A stretch of DNA of 64,000 nt from Lentibacter sp. XHP0401 (GTDB taxonomy: Bacteria > Pseudomonadota > Alphaproteobacteria > Rhodobacterales > Rhodobacteraceae). Below are positions 31,239 to 39,928 of the stretch, one piece after another. The stretch lies in NCBI RefSeq assembly GCF_025751535.1, contig NZ_JAOWLC010000004.1, forward strand, positions 218,408 to 282,407, given 5' to 3'. The notes under the pieces are model-generated. The model worked only from the letters and a program-made list of their open reading frames with translations. It did no database searches and was not told where the DNA came from. Each line of letters starts with the position of its first letter. Positions within the stretch are counted from its first letter, which is position 1. A program made the position numbers and the translations under genes.

Positions 31239-33841
31239 GCTGTTACTCCTTCTTTTCTAACCCGTCCGAGCTGCAACACGGTGATGAGGCCAAGCAACAA
31301 AAGAGCCGGGATAAAGACGAGTTCTTTTGGCATTTGGACTTTCGGTGCTTTGACTTCGGTAATGCGCACGGCTTCGTCTGCATAAAAATCAAAGCTACCC
31401 ATCTGGTTGGCAATCGGAGCGCCAAACATAGGTTCTTCCATTTTCATCAACCCGTCTTCTTCAAGCGTCATGAACCCCATAGCTTCGAGTTTCGCAGCGC
31501 TGTCAGCTCCTTCCGGGACAGGCACGACAAGAGACATGTCTTTCATTTCGCCCGTGTCAAAGTCCGGGCCTGAAACCACAAAGCGCAGTTCCTGCCCTAC
31601 TTCGGCCGTATCAACCGCCGACACGAGTTCTGTCGGTTCAATCATCGAGAACGGTGGCTGGATACGGTCCATGAAGAAGTCGGGCCGGAAGAGAACGAAG
31701 GCAACAAGCACCAGTGCAACACTTTCATAAATGCGCGAACGGGTCATGAAGTAACCCATCGTGCCAGCCGTGAACACAAGGATTGCTATGGTCGCGGCAA
31801 TGAAGACAATTATGCCTTGCCACCAAGTCACGTCAATCAACAGTAAGTCTGTGTTGAAGATGAACACAAAGGGCAATGCGACAGTGCGAAGGCTGTAAAA
31901 GAACGCGACAAACCCCGTCTTGATCGCATCGCCACCGGAAACAGCCGCGGCTGCGAAACTTGCAAGGCCGACAGGCGGCGTCACATCGGCCATGATGCCG
32001 AAGTAGAACACGAAAAGGTGCACCGCGATCAGCGGCACAATGAGGCCGCTCTGCGCGCCCAGCTCGACGACAACAGCTGCCATGAGCGAGGAAACCACGA
32101 TGTAGTTCGCTGTGGTCGGCAGGCCCATACCAAGGATGAGGCTGAGCAAGCCAACCATGATCAGCATCAGGATCAGGTTACCACCAGAGAGGAACTCGAC
32201 CAGATCGGCCATAACCTGGCCTACGCCCGTGAGGGTGACAGTGCCCACGATCACGCCGGCTGTTGCCGTGGCAAGGCCGATACCGATCATGTTGCGCGAA
32301 CCGTCGATGAGGCCGTTCCAAAGATCGGTCACACCAGTGCGGAACGCGCCGGCAATGTCACTTTGAGCGCGAAACATCGCTTTGAGCGGGTTCTGTGTGA
32401 GCAAGATCACGAAGAGCAGCATTGTCGCCCAGAAGGCCGAGAGGCCGGGAGATTTCTGCTCGATCATCAGGAAGTAGACCAGTACGATAATCGGCAGCAG
32501 ATAGTAGAGGCCGCTCTTGTAGATTTCGCCAACAACGGGAAGTTCGACTTCTTCTGCGTTGGGGTCGTCCGGCTCCAGATCGTCTACTCCGGCTGCGAGG
32601 TAAAGCAGGGCCGCGTAGACAACGAAGATCAGGGCCGACAGGACAAGCGCCGAGTTTGGCAGAGCCGAAGTTATCCAGCCAACGGGGTATTGAACGCCGT
32701 AACACAGCGCCGCAAAGCCGATGAAAAAGACCGCCATGCCGCCGATTGTTTTACCCATGGAAACCACGCGGTTGCCCAGTGTCGGCATGTTGTTTTTCAC
32801 GGCTTCAAGGTGAACGATATAGATCAACGCGATATAAGAGATCGTCGCAGGGAGGAAGGCGTGTGTGATGACCTCGACATAAGAAATGCCGACGTATTCC
32901 ACCATCAGGAAGGCCGCAGCCCCCATGACCGGCGGCATGATCTGCCCGTTGACCGAACTGGCCACTTCGACAGCGCCCGCCTTTTCAGAGCTAAACCCGA
33001 CTCGCTTCATCAGCGGGATCGTGAATGTGCCGGTTGTCACCACGTTGGCAATCGAGGAACCCGAGATCAGGCCTGTAGCCGCGGAGCCGACAACAGCGGC
33101 TTTGGCCGGGCCACCCCGCAGGTGGCCGAGCGCGCCAAAGGCCATTTTGATGAAGTAGTTGCCAGCACCTGCCTTATCCAGAAGGGCACCGAACAAAACG
33201 AAAAGGAAGACAAACTTGGTAGACACGCCCAGTGCGATGCCAAACACCCCTTCCGAGGTGATCCACATGTGGCTCATCGCTTTCTTCAGCGAGGCCCCTT
33301 TCCAGCGGATGACATCGGGAACCAGATCGGACGAGCCGAAAAAGACATAGGCCAGAAAGATTGTCGCGATGATCGCCATGGCAGGGCCAAGCGCGCGGCG
33401 GGCACCTTCAAACAGGATCAGCAGGCCGACGAGTGCGAACCACTTGTCCACATCATCGGCGAGCCCACCTGCGTTGACGACTTTTTCATAGAAGATAAAG
33501 CCGTACATCGCGATAAACGTGCCGAGGAGCGCCAGAAACCAGTCCGTGATCGGGATGTAATTTCGCGGGCTCGACTTGAACGCCGGATAGGCCATGAAGG
33601 CGAGGAAAATGGCAAAGGCAAGGTGCACTTGCCGCGAGTTGTTGATGACGTCACCCGGCAGTAGATAATTTGCCAGAGGAGAAGCTAAAACCACCTGAAA
33701 CAAGGCCCAGACGACAGCAACGATGGCGAGGAACTTGCCGACACCACCAGAGGGGTTACGAGCGCCGGCGTCGGAAGAGGCTACGAGATCCTGTAGCTCT
33801 TCTTCGCTCAAGGCGCGGTTCTGAGTTTGATTGTCTGTCAT
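31235..33841 (-). CDS. TRAP transporter fused permease (DctQM-like) with DUF3394 domain
   Basis: An 868-residue permease in which the small and large TRAP membrane subunits are joined, as is standard for TAXI-type TRAP systems. More than fifteen hydrophobic helices are visible, with conserved motifs GLISGSSIANVVTTGTFTIPLMKRVG (parts), SVNGQIMPPVMGAAAFLM and GMGLPTTANYIV. The C-terminal part from about residue 690 is the DUF3394 extension, with a final helix at about 840-860. It drives sodium- or proton-coupled uptake of a substrate delivered by the binding protein at 33957-34925. Confidence 0.94.
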   Translation of the reverse strand: MTDNQTQNRALSEEELQDLVASSDAGARNPSGGVGKFLAIVAVVWALFQVVLASPLANYLLPGDVINNSRQVHLAFAIFLAFMAYPAFKSSPRNYIPITDWFLALLGTFIAMYGFIFYEKVVNAGGLADDVDKWFALVGLLILFEGARRALGPAMAIIATIFLAYVFFGSSDLVPDVIRWKGASLKKAMSHMWITSEGVFGIALGVSTKFVFLFVLFGALLDKAGAGNYFIKMAFGALGHLRGGPAKAAVVGSAATGLISGSSIANVVTTGTFTIPLMKRVGFSSEKAGAVEVASSVNGQIMPPVMGAAAFLMVEYVGISYVEVITHAFLPATISYIALIYIVHLEAVKNNMPTLGNRVVSMGKTIGGMAVFFIGFAALCYGVQYPVGWITSALPNSALVLSALIFVVYAALLYLAAGVDDLEPDDPNAEEVELPVVGEIYKSGLYYLLPIIVLVYFLMIEQKSPGLSAFWATMLLFVILLTQNPLKAMFRAQSDIAGAFRTGVTDLWNGLIDGSRNMIGIGLATATAGVIVGTVTLTGVGQVMADLVEFLSGGNLILMLIMVGLLSLILGMGLPTTANYIVVSSLMAAVVVELGAQSGLIVPLIAVHLFVFYFGIMADVTPPVGLASFAAAAVSGGDAIKTGFVAFFYSLRTVALPFVFIFNTDLLLIDVTWWQGIIVFIAATIAILVFTAGTMGYFMTRSRIYESVALVLVAFVLFRPDFFMDRIQPPFSMIEPTELVSAVDTAEVGQELRFVVSGPDFDTGEMKDMSLVVPVPEGADSAAKLEAMGFMTLEEDGLMKMEEPMFGAPIANQMGSFDFYADEAVRITEVKAPKVQMPKELVFIPALLLLGLITVLQLGRVRKEGVTA

Positions 33842-33919
33842 GTGTCCCCCGGTTCGGATTCCTGAATTGTTTCAGAGTTATTATTTTCTTCGCGGCGTTT
33901 TTATTATTTTTAGTGGTGC

Positions 33920-33944
33920 GGGAGGGGCGTTGCCGCCCGCTCCC
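33920..33944 (-). promoter_or_regulatory. Intra-operon hairpin between TAXI gene and permease
   Basis: GGGAG-GGGCG (33920-33929) pairs with CGCCC-g-CTCCC (33934-33944), ten base pairs with one bulge. No T-run follows on the minus strand, so it more likely protects the 3' end of the binding-protein message and lowers permease expression than fully terminates. Confidence 0.6.
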
Positions 33945-33956
33945 TTGTGTTCGAGC

Positions 33957-34925
33957 TTACTCGATCCAGCCTTTTTCTTTGTAATATTTCGCAGCACCGG
34001 GGTGCAGCGGAGCCGAAAGACCAGCGGTTGCCATTTCCTCGGGCTTGAGGTGGGCAAACGCAGGGTGCAGCTTTTTGAAGTCTTCGAAGTTGTCAAAGAC
34101 CGCGCTGACGACGGCATAGACGGCGTCTTCAGATACAGTATCAGAAGTCACGAAAGTTGCGCCGACACCGAATGTCGAAACGTCTTGGTCATTGCCACGA
34201 TACATGCCACCAGGGACAACTGCTGTACGGTAAAACGAGTTTTCCGAGATCAGCTTGTCAACGGCTTCGCCATCAACCGTCACCAGTACGGAATCACACG
34301 CTGTTGTTGCTTCCTGAATGGTGCCGGACGGGTGGCCAACAGTGAACACCATTGCGTCGATCTGGTTGTCGCAGAGCGCGGCTGACTGTTCTGCCGGCTT
34401 CAGCTCGGAGGCCAGTGTGAAGTCGTCTGTTGTCAGGCCTTTGGCCTCCATCAGCACTTCCATGGTGCCACGCGCGCCTGAACCCGGGTTGCCGATGTTG
34501 ACGCGTTTGCCTTTCAGGTCATCAAAGTTGGTGATACCTGCATCGGCGCGTGCCACGACTGTGAATGGCTCGGGGTGAATCGAGAAAACAGCGCGCAGGC
34601 CTTCAAACTTGCCGACATCTTCAAATTTCGATGTGCCATTGTAGGCGTGATACTGCCAGTCAGACTGGGCCACACCAAACTCAAGCTCGCCTTCGCGGAT
34701 CGTGTTGATGTTGTAGACGGAGCCGCCTGTTGACTCGACAGAGCAGCGAATGCCGTGCTCTTTGCGGCCTTTGTTGACGAGACGGCAAATCGCGCCACCT
34801 GTCGGATAGTAGACGCCTGTTACACCCCCTGTACCGATCGTAATAAACTCCTCGGCATAAGCCGCAGGTGCCATCACGGCCGCCGCAGCGACACCGACGA
34901 ACACTGATTTGAATTTGGTCAACAT
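33957..34925 (-). CDS. TAXI family TRAP transporter solute-binding protein
   Basis: A 322-residue periplasmic binding protein: signal peptide ending AAYA (about residue 24), then [28 protein letters not shown] in parts, which is the TAXI-family opening, with the later [17 protein letters not shown] segment. It delivers substrate to the fused permease. TAXI substrates are poorly known (glutamate and related dicarboxylates in a few cases). It leads the three-gene operon with the permease and uspA. Confidence 0.94.
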   Translation of the reverse strand: MLTKFKSVFVGVAAAAVMAPAAYAEEFITIGTGGVTGVYYPTGGAICRLVNKGRKEHGIRCSVESTGGSVYNINTIREGELEFGVAQSDWQYHAYNGTSKFEDVGKFEGLRAVFSIHPEPFTVVARADAGITNFDDLKGKRVNIGNPGSGARGTMEVLMEAKGLTTDDFTLASELKPAEQSAALCDNQIDAMVFTVGHPSGTIQEATTACDSVLVTVDGEAVDKLISENSFYRTAVVPGGMYRGNDQDVSTFGVGATFVTSDTVSEDAVYAVVSAVFDNFEDFKKLHPAFAHLKPEEMATAGLSAPLHPGAAKYYKEKGWIE

Positions 34926-35281
34926 AGTAATCTCCTATGGTTAGTTGAACTCAATTGGACGTTGCATGGCTGCTTGACCCGACGCGTAGGCGAAGGTTGC
35001 TCTCTTCGATCATGGTCCGGGCCCCACAAACGGCGGAAACGCGAGCGGAGAAGTAGCCGGAGGTGACAAGACTGCAATAAAGTCCTATCGGGTCGCGAGC
35101 CATATCGTCTGCTGTAAAACGGCATGCGCCGAAAGCATCGCGACTGTCGGCCAAACGCATGTCTTTAGTTTCAAGCAAAATTTTGACACCCTACAAACAA
35201 GGCTTCAACTGTTCCACGAGTTTGAAATGTTGTCAACTTTGGTTGCTTCTGCTTCACAGTTCCTCGAAGACTGGAGGCACC
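34926..35281. other. Intergenic region upstream of the TAXI operon
   Basis: 356 bases that must hold the promoter of the TAXI operon. A 75-codon minus-strand frame (34951-35178) is open, but I recognise no family and see no good ribosome binding site. I could not pick out a convincing promoter. Confidence 0.5.
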
Positions 35282-35566
35282 ATGAGCCATATCTTTCCGC
35301 GACATACCAAAGGCAGCTTGCCCATCGCCCAGCGGTGTGACGGGCCTTACATCGTTGACGAAAACGGCAAGCGCTATCTTGATGCTTCCGGCGGGGCCGC
35401 GGTGTCATGCCTTGGCCACTCGGATGCTGAAGTGATCGCCGCCATTCAAGAGAAGGCAGGCCAGCTCAGCTTTGCGCACACCGGATTTGTCTCCTCAAAA
35501 CCGGCAGAATCTCTCGCTGACAGGCTGATCGCCCCTGCCCAAGACGGCACAAAGTTCCCCGCGTAG
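35282..35566 (+). pseudogene. Truncated class III aminotransferase (N-terminal part only)
   Basis: The frame opens with a normal ribosome-binding site (GGAGG) and 90 residues of a PLP class III aminotransferase N-terminus (GPYIVDENGKRYLDASGG, VSCLGHSDAEVI, AHTGFVSSKPAESLADRL). Family members have about 430-450 residues; this ends after 94, before the PLP-binding domain. Sequence after about 35550 no longer fits the family and instead continues, on the other strand, a different damaged gene. It is a deletion/rearrangement remnant. Confidence 0.85.
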
Positions 35567-36106
35567 CGGATCACAGCGTCCGCCGCCGAAATAGGGTTGT
35601 AAGCCGTCTCGATCGGCGGCTCGATTTCCAGCACCGCATCCGCTGCGTTTTTCAATAACCTGCTGCGCAGGTCGAGCGCATATCAACAGGCCCCGCTGCC
35701 ACGGTAAGCTCGCGCATCCGCGCAAGGATCCTGTTGCCGTCTCCAAAGGCTTCGTCAATCAACGGTTGCTGTTTGGCAATCCGGTCTTCAAGGTTCTCCA
35801 GCTCTTCCGACTTTTGCTTCAAGACCCGAAAGACAGGACCCCGCCCGGCCGCGCCGGAAAGATCGCCCGATTGCTCAAGCTCTGCCAGCGCGTCAAAGCT
35901 CTGCCGTGCGCGCTCGATTTCCCGCTCGAGCGATTGGCCGCTCAGTGCAATGTCATGCGCCTGCTCAAGCGCGCTCTGATATTCCCTGACTGTGTTTTCC
36001 AAATGCTGCTCGACATCGCAATAATCGCAAGCGAGCCAACCATCGTGTCGACAGTAAGCCCGATAAAACCGCCCGCAGTCCACATGGCAGGCAGCCGCCG
36101 CAGCAT
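35560..36106 (-). pseudogene. Frameshifted remnant of a membrane/coiled-coil protein
   Basis: Three minus-strand frames join to give one protein-like reading: a hydrophobic start (LRRLPAMWTAGGFIGLTVDT, MVGSLAIIA), then after a frame change near 36030 a long coiled coil (VEQHLENTVREYQSALEQ, SLEREIERARQSFDALAELE, KQKSEELENLEDRIAKQQ), then after a second change near 35660 LLKNAADAVLEIEPPIETAY and AADAVIRYAGN. Each piece looks coding, but no single frame is intact. The 3' end runs into the truncated aminotransferase. I do not recognise the parent family. Confidence 0.6.
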
Positions 36107-36485
36107 ATCGCTCCAGAGAACAACGCCCCCTCCCTGCGCATAGCTGACCTTTATGCTTAAGGTAGCATGAGGTCGGCACTGCGGCTCCCTGAATGTCTGC
36201 TTTCTTAGTGTTGGGGCAAAACTCATGCAGTTGCTGCTAAAGTCAGCAATCCCCCCCCCGACCTGTCTGAGCGGCACCGGCGGTATGTGCTTGGTTGACT
36301 GTCTTTTGTGGGGCTGACAGCGGTCATCGGGTAACTTCAGGGGGCACTGATGATTCAAAATCGAATGTTGCACTGCCGCAGGGCTGGTTTGTGCCCAGTT
36401 TGACCGTGATCCTGCACGCGATACAAGGGATACATGAAACTACATTTGGCTGACGGCAGGGGCTTGCATGTCGAGAGGGGGCGGA
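36107..36485. other. Gap with no recognisable gene
   Basis: About 380 bases between the damaged coiled-coil gene and the GFA gene. Short frames exist on both strands, but none has a family resemblance or a good start site. It probably belongs to the same decayed patch. Confidence 0.5.
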
Positions 36486-36896
36486 ATGGACGACAATATG
36501 ACAAACGGGCAATGCCTGTGTGGCGCAGTGAAGTTTTGCATATCGGGAGAGTTCGAGAGCTTCTTCCTTTGCCACTGCAGCCGTTGCCGCAAGGACAGTG
36601 GTTCGGCCCATTCGGCCAACCTGTTTTCAACCGTTGCAAAGGTCGACTGGGTGTCGGGAGAGGATAATATGAAGACATTCCAGCTCTCCGGATCACGGCA
36701 CATCAGGAGTTTTTGCAAAGACTGTGGTTCCGCGCTGCCTGTTTTTCAAGTGGACCTTGGTTTACTTGTCGTGCCTGCGGGATCACTTGATAGCCGGATC
36801 AACATACGGCCCAACGCGCATATCTGCTTTTCCAGTCGCGCGGACTGGGACACCGATCTGGCCTCCATCGAAAAGATTGACGGGCTTCCGGGTTAA
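36486..36896 (+). CDS. GFA (glutathione-dependent formaldehyde-activating-like) family protein
   Basis: A 136-residue zinc protein of the GFA/CENP-V fold. The zinc cysteines are visible in order: C10/C12 (QCLCGAVKF), C29/C31/C34 (CHCSRCRKDSGS) and C77/C80 (CKDCGSALP). Real formaldehyde-activating enzymes are about 190 residues; this is the short form whose substrate is unknown. It may start at 36486 or at the ATG at 36498. It sits just after the decayed patch. Confidence 0.85.
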   Translation: MDDNMTNGQCLCGAVKFCISGEFESFFLCHCSRCRKDSGSAHSANLFSTVAKVDWVSGEDNMKTFQLSGSRHIRSFCKDCGSALPVFQVDLGLLVVPAGSLDSRINIRPNAHICFSSRADWDTDLASIEKIDGLPG

Positions 36897-37029
36897 CGTC
36901 TGGTCCGGTGGTCGGACCGTGGAAAGCCGTTATACGACACTGACGCAGTAGCCCGCTTCGCTCGGCAGGGCGGCACTTGCTTTTTGAGTGTCTGGACGGA
37001 TGGTGAGGGACGGCGGCGTGAAGCGCCTA

Positions 37030-37323
37030 TTACTTTGCGGGGGTTCCGGCTGCTTGGCGGGCCAGCCAGCGCTCGTTGATGAAGCCGCCAAAGGGGATCA
37101 GGGAGCCGATGAAAAGGCGCAGGGCACCCGAGCGGGTGACCAGCCCTTCGCCCAAGGCATACATGGTGACCACAAGAAAGCCGATGAAGGCCGCGCCGTG
37201 AACCGGCCCCAGAGCCGAGACGAAGCCGGGCAGCCCAAGGCCGTATTTGAGCGGCACGGCGACACAGACGAGCAAAATGAGTGTGACGGCTTCGGCGAAG
37301 GCAGTGATGCGCAGGGCTTTCAT
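37030..37323 (-). CDS. DUF3817 domain membrane protein
   Basis: A 97-residue protein with three transmembrane helices and the DUF3817 pattern (RITAFAEAVTLILLV, PLKYGLG, LGPVHGAAFIGFLV). Such YdzA-like proteins occur in many bacteria; function is unknown. It is divergent from the DUF4153 gene, 224 bases away. Confidence 0.82.
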   Translation of the reverse strand: MKALRITAFAEAVTLILLVCVAVPLKYGLGLPGFVSALGPVHGAAFIGFLVVTMYALGEGLVTRSGALRLFIGSLIPFGGFINERWLARQAAGTPAK

Positions 37324-37547
37324 GGGCGAGAGTCTTTCAGGTTTGAGGCAGACATGCAGGTTGGTTTGCTGGTGGCTCTATTTAAACACTTGCCTGCAGG
37401 ACACAATGCGCAAACCGAAAGCGCTGCCGCCCTGTTTGCGAGGGGGCAACGCGGCCTTACTGAGCAAAAGCTGCGCAAGCCTTGCACAGAATTTGCCTTT
37501 TCGCCGCGTCAGGAAGGGCTTAGCATAGGTGCAAAAGGAGACACTTC

Positions 37548-39275
37548 ATGGACGCAATGAAAGACAGGCTCGAGCTTGCGGGGATTGGTGCTGTCGCGGG
37601 GTATTGTCTCTGGGGGCTGTTTGAAAATCTGCCGCACGTCGTTGGCGAGGGGTTTTTGCTTCTGGCGCTGACGGTCGGGGCAAGTGTTTTCTTTGCCGTA
37701 TTGATGGCGCTTGTTGGCCCCGAGCGGCCATTGCGGGCGGTTTTGCCTTCGCTTGCGCTTGGGGGTGTGACCGGCGCTTTGGCGCTTTGGGCGGGCCTGC
37801 GCTTTGAGAGTGTGAGCGCATTTTATGATGCGGGGCATCCGTTAATGGCGCTGTTTGTGATTGCGCTTATTGGCGCGCCTTTTGCTGCCGCAGCGCTTGA
37901 GGAAAAGGACGGCTGGCGCGATTATGCGCGGTTGTTTGACTGCGCTTGGGGGATATTCATTCGCTATGTTGCCGGCTGGCTTTTTGCGGGGCTGATTTTT
38001 CTGGTTCTGCTTTTGTCGGACGAGCTTCTGAAGCTTGTGGGCATTCGGGCCATTGGCGATTTGCTTGATGTCGACTGGCTTCGCTACACGATTGTGGGCG
38101 CGGTGTTTGGTCTTGGTGTGGCCACTGTGCACGAGTTGCGCGACTATGTTTCGCCTGTTTTGGTGCACCGTCTGCTCCGGATGCTTTTGCCGCTGGTGCT
38201 TGTTGTGGTGATTGTCTTTATCGGCGCGCTTCCGTTTCGCGGGCTGTCGGATTTGTTTGGCAAGCTTTCAACCGGCGGTGTCTTGATGGCGGTGGCGTTT
38301 GCCGGAATCACGCTTATCACCACGGCGATTGATCGCGATGACGAGAGCGCCGCGCAGATGAAGCTGATGACGGTATCGGCGCGGCTTATGGCGCTGCTGC
38401 TACCTGTGCTTGTGGGGCTGGCGGTCTATGCGATCTGGCTGAGGGTTGCTGCCTATGGCTGGACGCCCCAGCGGGTGATTGCGGCTTATATTGCGCTGTT
38501 TTTGCTGGGGTATGTGGTGAGCTATCTTTGGGCGGTTGTCAGCCGCTGGGACTGGCAGGAGCGCCTCAGGCAGAGCAACCTGTATATGGCGCTTGGCGTA
38601 TGCGTGGGCGGGCTTTTCTGGCTGACGCCTGTGATGAATGCCGAGGCGATTTCTGCAAACAACCAACTTGCGCGATTTCAGAGCGGGAAAACCAAGCTGG
38701 ACGATGTGCCTGCTTACGAAATGGCGCATGATTGGGGCGTTGCAGGGCGGGTTGCTTTGGAGGCGCTTGCCGCAGGCGGGGATGAGCAGGTTCTGGCGCG
38801 GGTGAAGGCGGCGAAAGAGGCCGGATCGCGCTGGGCCTTTGAGCGCGACGAAAAAGGCGAGTCTCTGGCCGATATGCGGCTTGAAATGAGCGACAGGGTT
38901 GCGACTGTTGCGGGGGGCGGTGATTTTGCGCCTGTGCTTGAGGTTATGGAGCGGAATGTGCTGGAACAGATTGGCCGGGAGTGCCCTGCCGGGTCTATGC
39001 CGAGCTGTGTGTTTCTCGATGTTTCAGCGGGCGCGGACCCTCTGTGGCGCTCCATGGGGGCTTTGGTGACGCGTGAGGACAATCAGGTGTATGAAATCAA
39101 GACGCAGAGTTCACGGGCCTATATATATAGAAGTGATAGTTATAACAGTGACGGGCTGAAGCAGAGGGCTCCTGATGACTTGTTCGAGCGGATCATGGCA
39201 GGAGACTTCGAGCTGACGCCGATCACCCGCAATGTGCTGAAAGTTGGCGACGCTGTGTTTATTCCTTACAATTAG
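37548..39275 (+). CDS. DUF4153 domain-containing membrane protein
   Basis: A 575-residue protein whose first about 370 residues contain ten or more transmembrane helices in the DUF4153 arrangement (LPHVVGEGFLL, PLMALFVIALIGAPFAA, YAIWLRVAAYGWTPQRVIA). The C-terminal about 200 residues form a soluble domain that resembles the periplasmic part in Rhodobacterales members. Function is unknown. It precedes the H-NOX gene by 62 bases in the same direction. Confidence 0.85.
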   Translation: MDAMKDRLELAGIGAVAGYCLWGLFENLPHVVGEGFLLLALTVGASVFFAVLMALVGPERPLRAVLPSLALGGVTGALALWAGLRFESVSAFYDAGHPLMALFVIALIGAPFAAAALEEKDGWRDYARLFDCAWGIFIRYVAGWLFAGLIFLVLLLSDELLKLVGIRAIGDLLDVDWLRYTIVGAVFGLGVATVHELRDYVSPVLVHRLLRMLLPLVLVVVIVFIGALPFRGLSDLFGKLSTGGVLMAVAFAGITLITTAIDRDDESAAQMKLMTVSARLMALLLPVLVGLAVYAIWLRVAAYGWTPQRVIAAYIALFLLGYVVSYLWAVVSRWDWQERLRQSNLYMALGVCVGGLFWLTPVMNAEAISANNQLARFQSGKTKLDDVPAYEMAHDWGVAGRVALEALAAGGDEQVLARVKAAKEAGSRWAFERDEKGESLADMRLEMSDRVATVAGGGDFAPVLEVMERNVLEQIGRECPAGSMPSCVFLDVSAGADPLWRSMGALVTREDNQVYEIKTQSSRAYIYRSDSYNSDGLKQRAPDDLFERIMAGDFELTPITRNVLKVGDAVFIPYN

Positions 39276-39337
39276 GAACATTGAGGGCGTGTTAACTTTG
39301 CTGGTGCATTCTTTTGGCAAAAAGGAATGCGAGGCAT

Positions 39338-39928
39338 ATGCACGGGCTGATAAACAGAACGATCCAGAGTTTTGTGCGCGACACGCGCAGCGAGGCGCTT
39401 TGGTTGGAAATTGCCAAGGCAGCAGAGCTTGGCTTTGACGATTTTGAGGCAATGTTGAGTTATGATCCGGCCTTGACCAAGCGGGCCCTGGGCGCTGTGG
39501 CGTGTAAGCTTGGGCTGCCACAGGACGCGCTACTGGAGGATATGGGAACCTATCTTGTGAGCCACAAGAACACCGAAGCTGTGCGCAGACTGTTGCGCTT
39601 TGGTGGGGTGGATTTTGTGGAGTTTCTGCATTCACTTGATGATTTGCCTGACCGCGCACGGCTGGCTGTGGATGACCTGATTTTGCCGCAGTTGGAGCTG
39701 CGGGAGCGTTCTGCCGAGCGTTTCACCCTGCAGGTGAGTGCGCGCCAACGCGGCTTTGGCGCGGTGATGATGGGCGTGTTACGCGCGATGGCGGATGACT
39801 ACGGGGCGCTTGTTTTGCTTGAGTATGTGCCCGAGGCGGAGGGCGTGGAGAGCATTGATATCCAGCTGATCGAGGCGGCTTTTGCCGAAGGTCGGGGATT
39901 TGATCTGGGGGGCGCGCGGGATGAATGA
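39338..39928 (+). CDS. H-NOX-like (heme NO-binding fold) protein with degenerate ligand residues
   Basis: A 196-residue protein of the H-NOX fold: start MHGLINRTIQSFV, then VACKLGLPQDALLEDMGTYLV (parts), LLRFGGVDFVEFL and the C-terminal DDYGALVLLE. In heme-binding members the proximal histidine follows the L-D-x-L stretch; here that position is Pro104 (SLDDLPDRAR), and the nearest histidine is His98. The YxSxR heme-propionate motif reads Q132-V-S134-A-R136. Hence canonical heme binding is doubtful. ATG 39338 is chosen over a TTG at 39314. It overlaps the diguanylate cyclase gene by eight bases. Confidence 0.85.
   Translation: MHGLINRTIQSFVRDTRSEALWLEIAKAAELGFDDFEAMLSYDPALTKRALGAVACKLGLPQDALLEDMGTYLVSHKNTEAVRRLLRFGGVDFVEFLHSLDDLPDRARLAVDDLILPQLELRERSAERFTLQVSARQRGFGAVMMGVLRAMADDYGALVLLEYVPEAEGVESIDIQLIEAAFAEGRGFDLGGARDE

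Noticed and set aside
32018..33664. 548-codon plus-strand frame opposite the TRAP permease
   Set aside because: It is rich in His, Asp, Arg and Gln as expected for the complement of a membrane protein gene; the permease is unmistakable.
34951..35178. 75-codon minus-strand frame upstream of the TAXI gene
   Set aside because: No recognisable family, no good ribosome binding site, and it lies where the TAXI promoter is expected.
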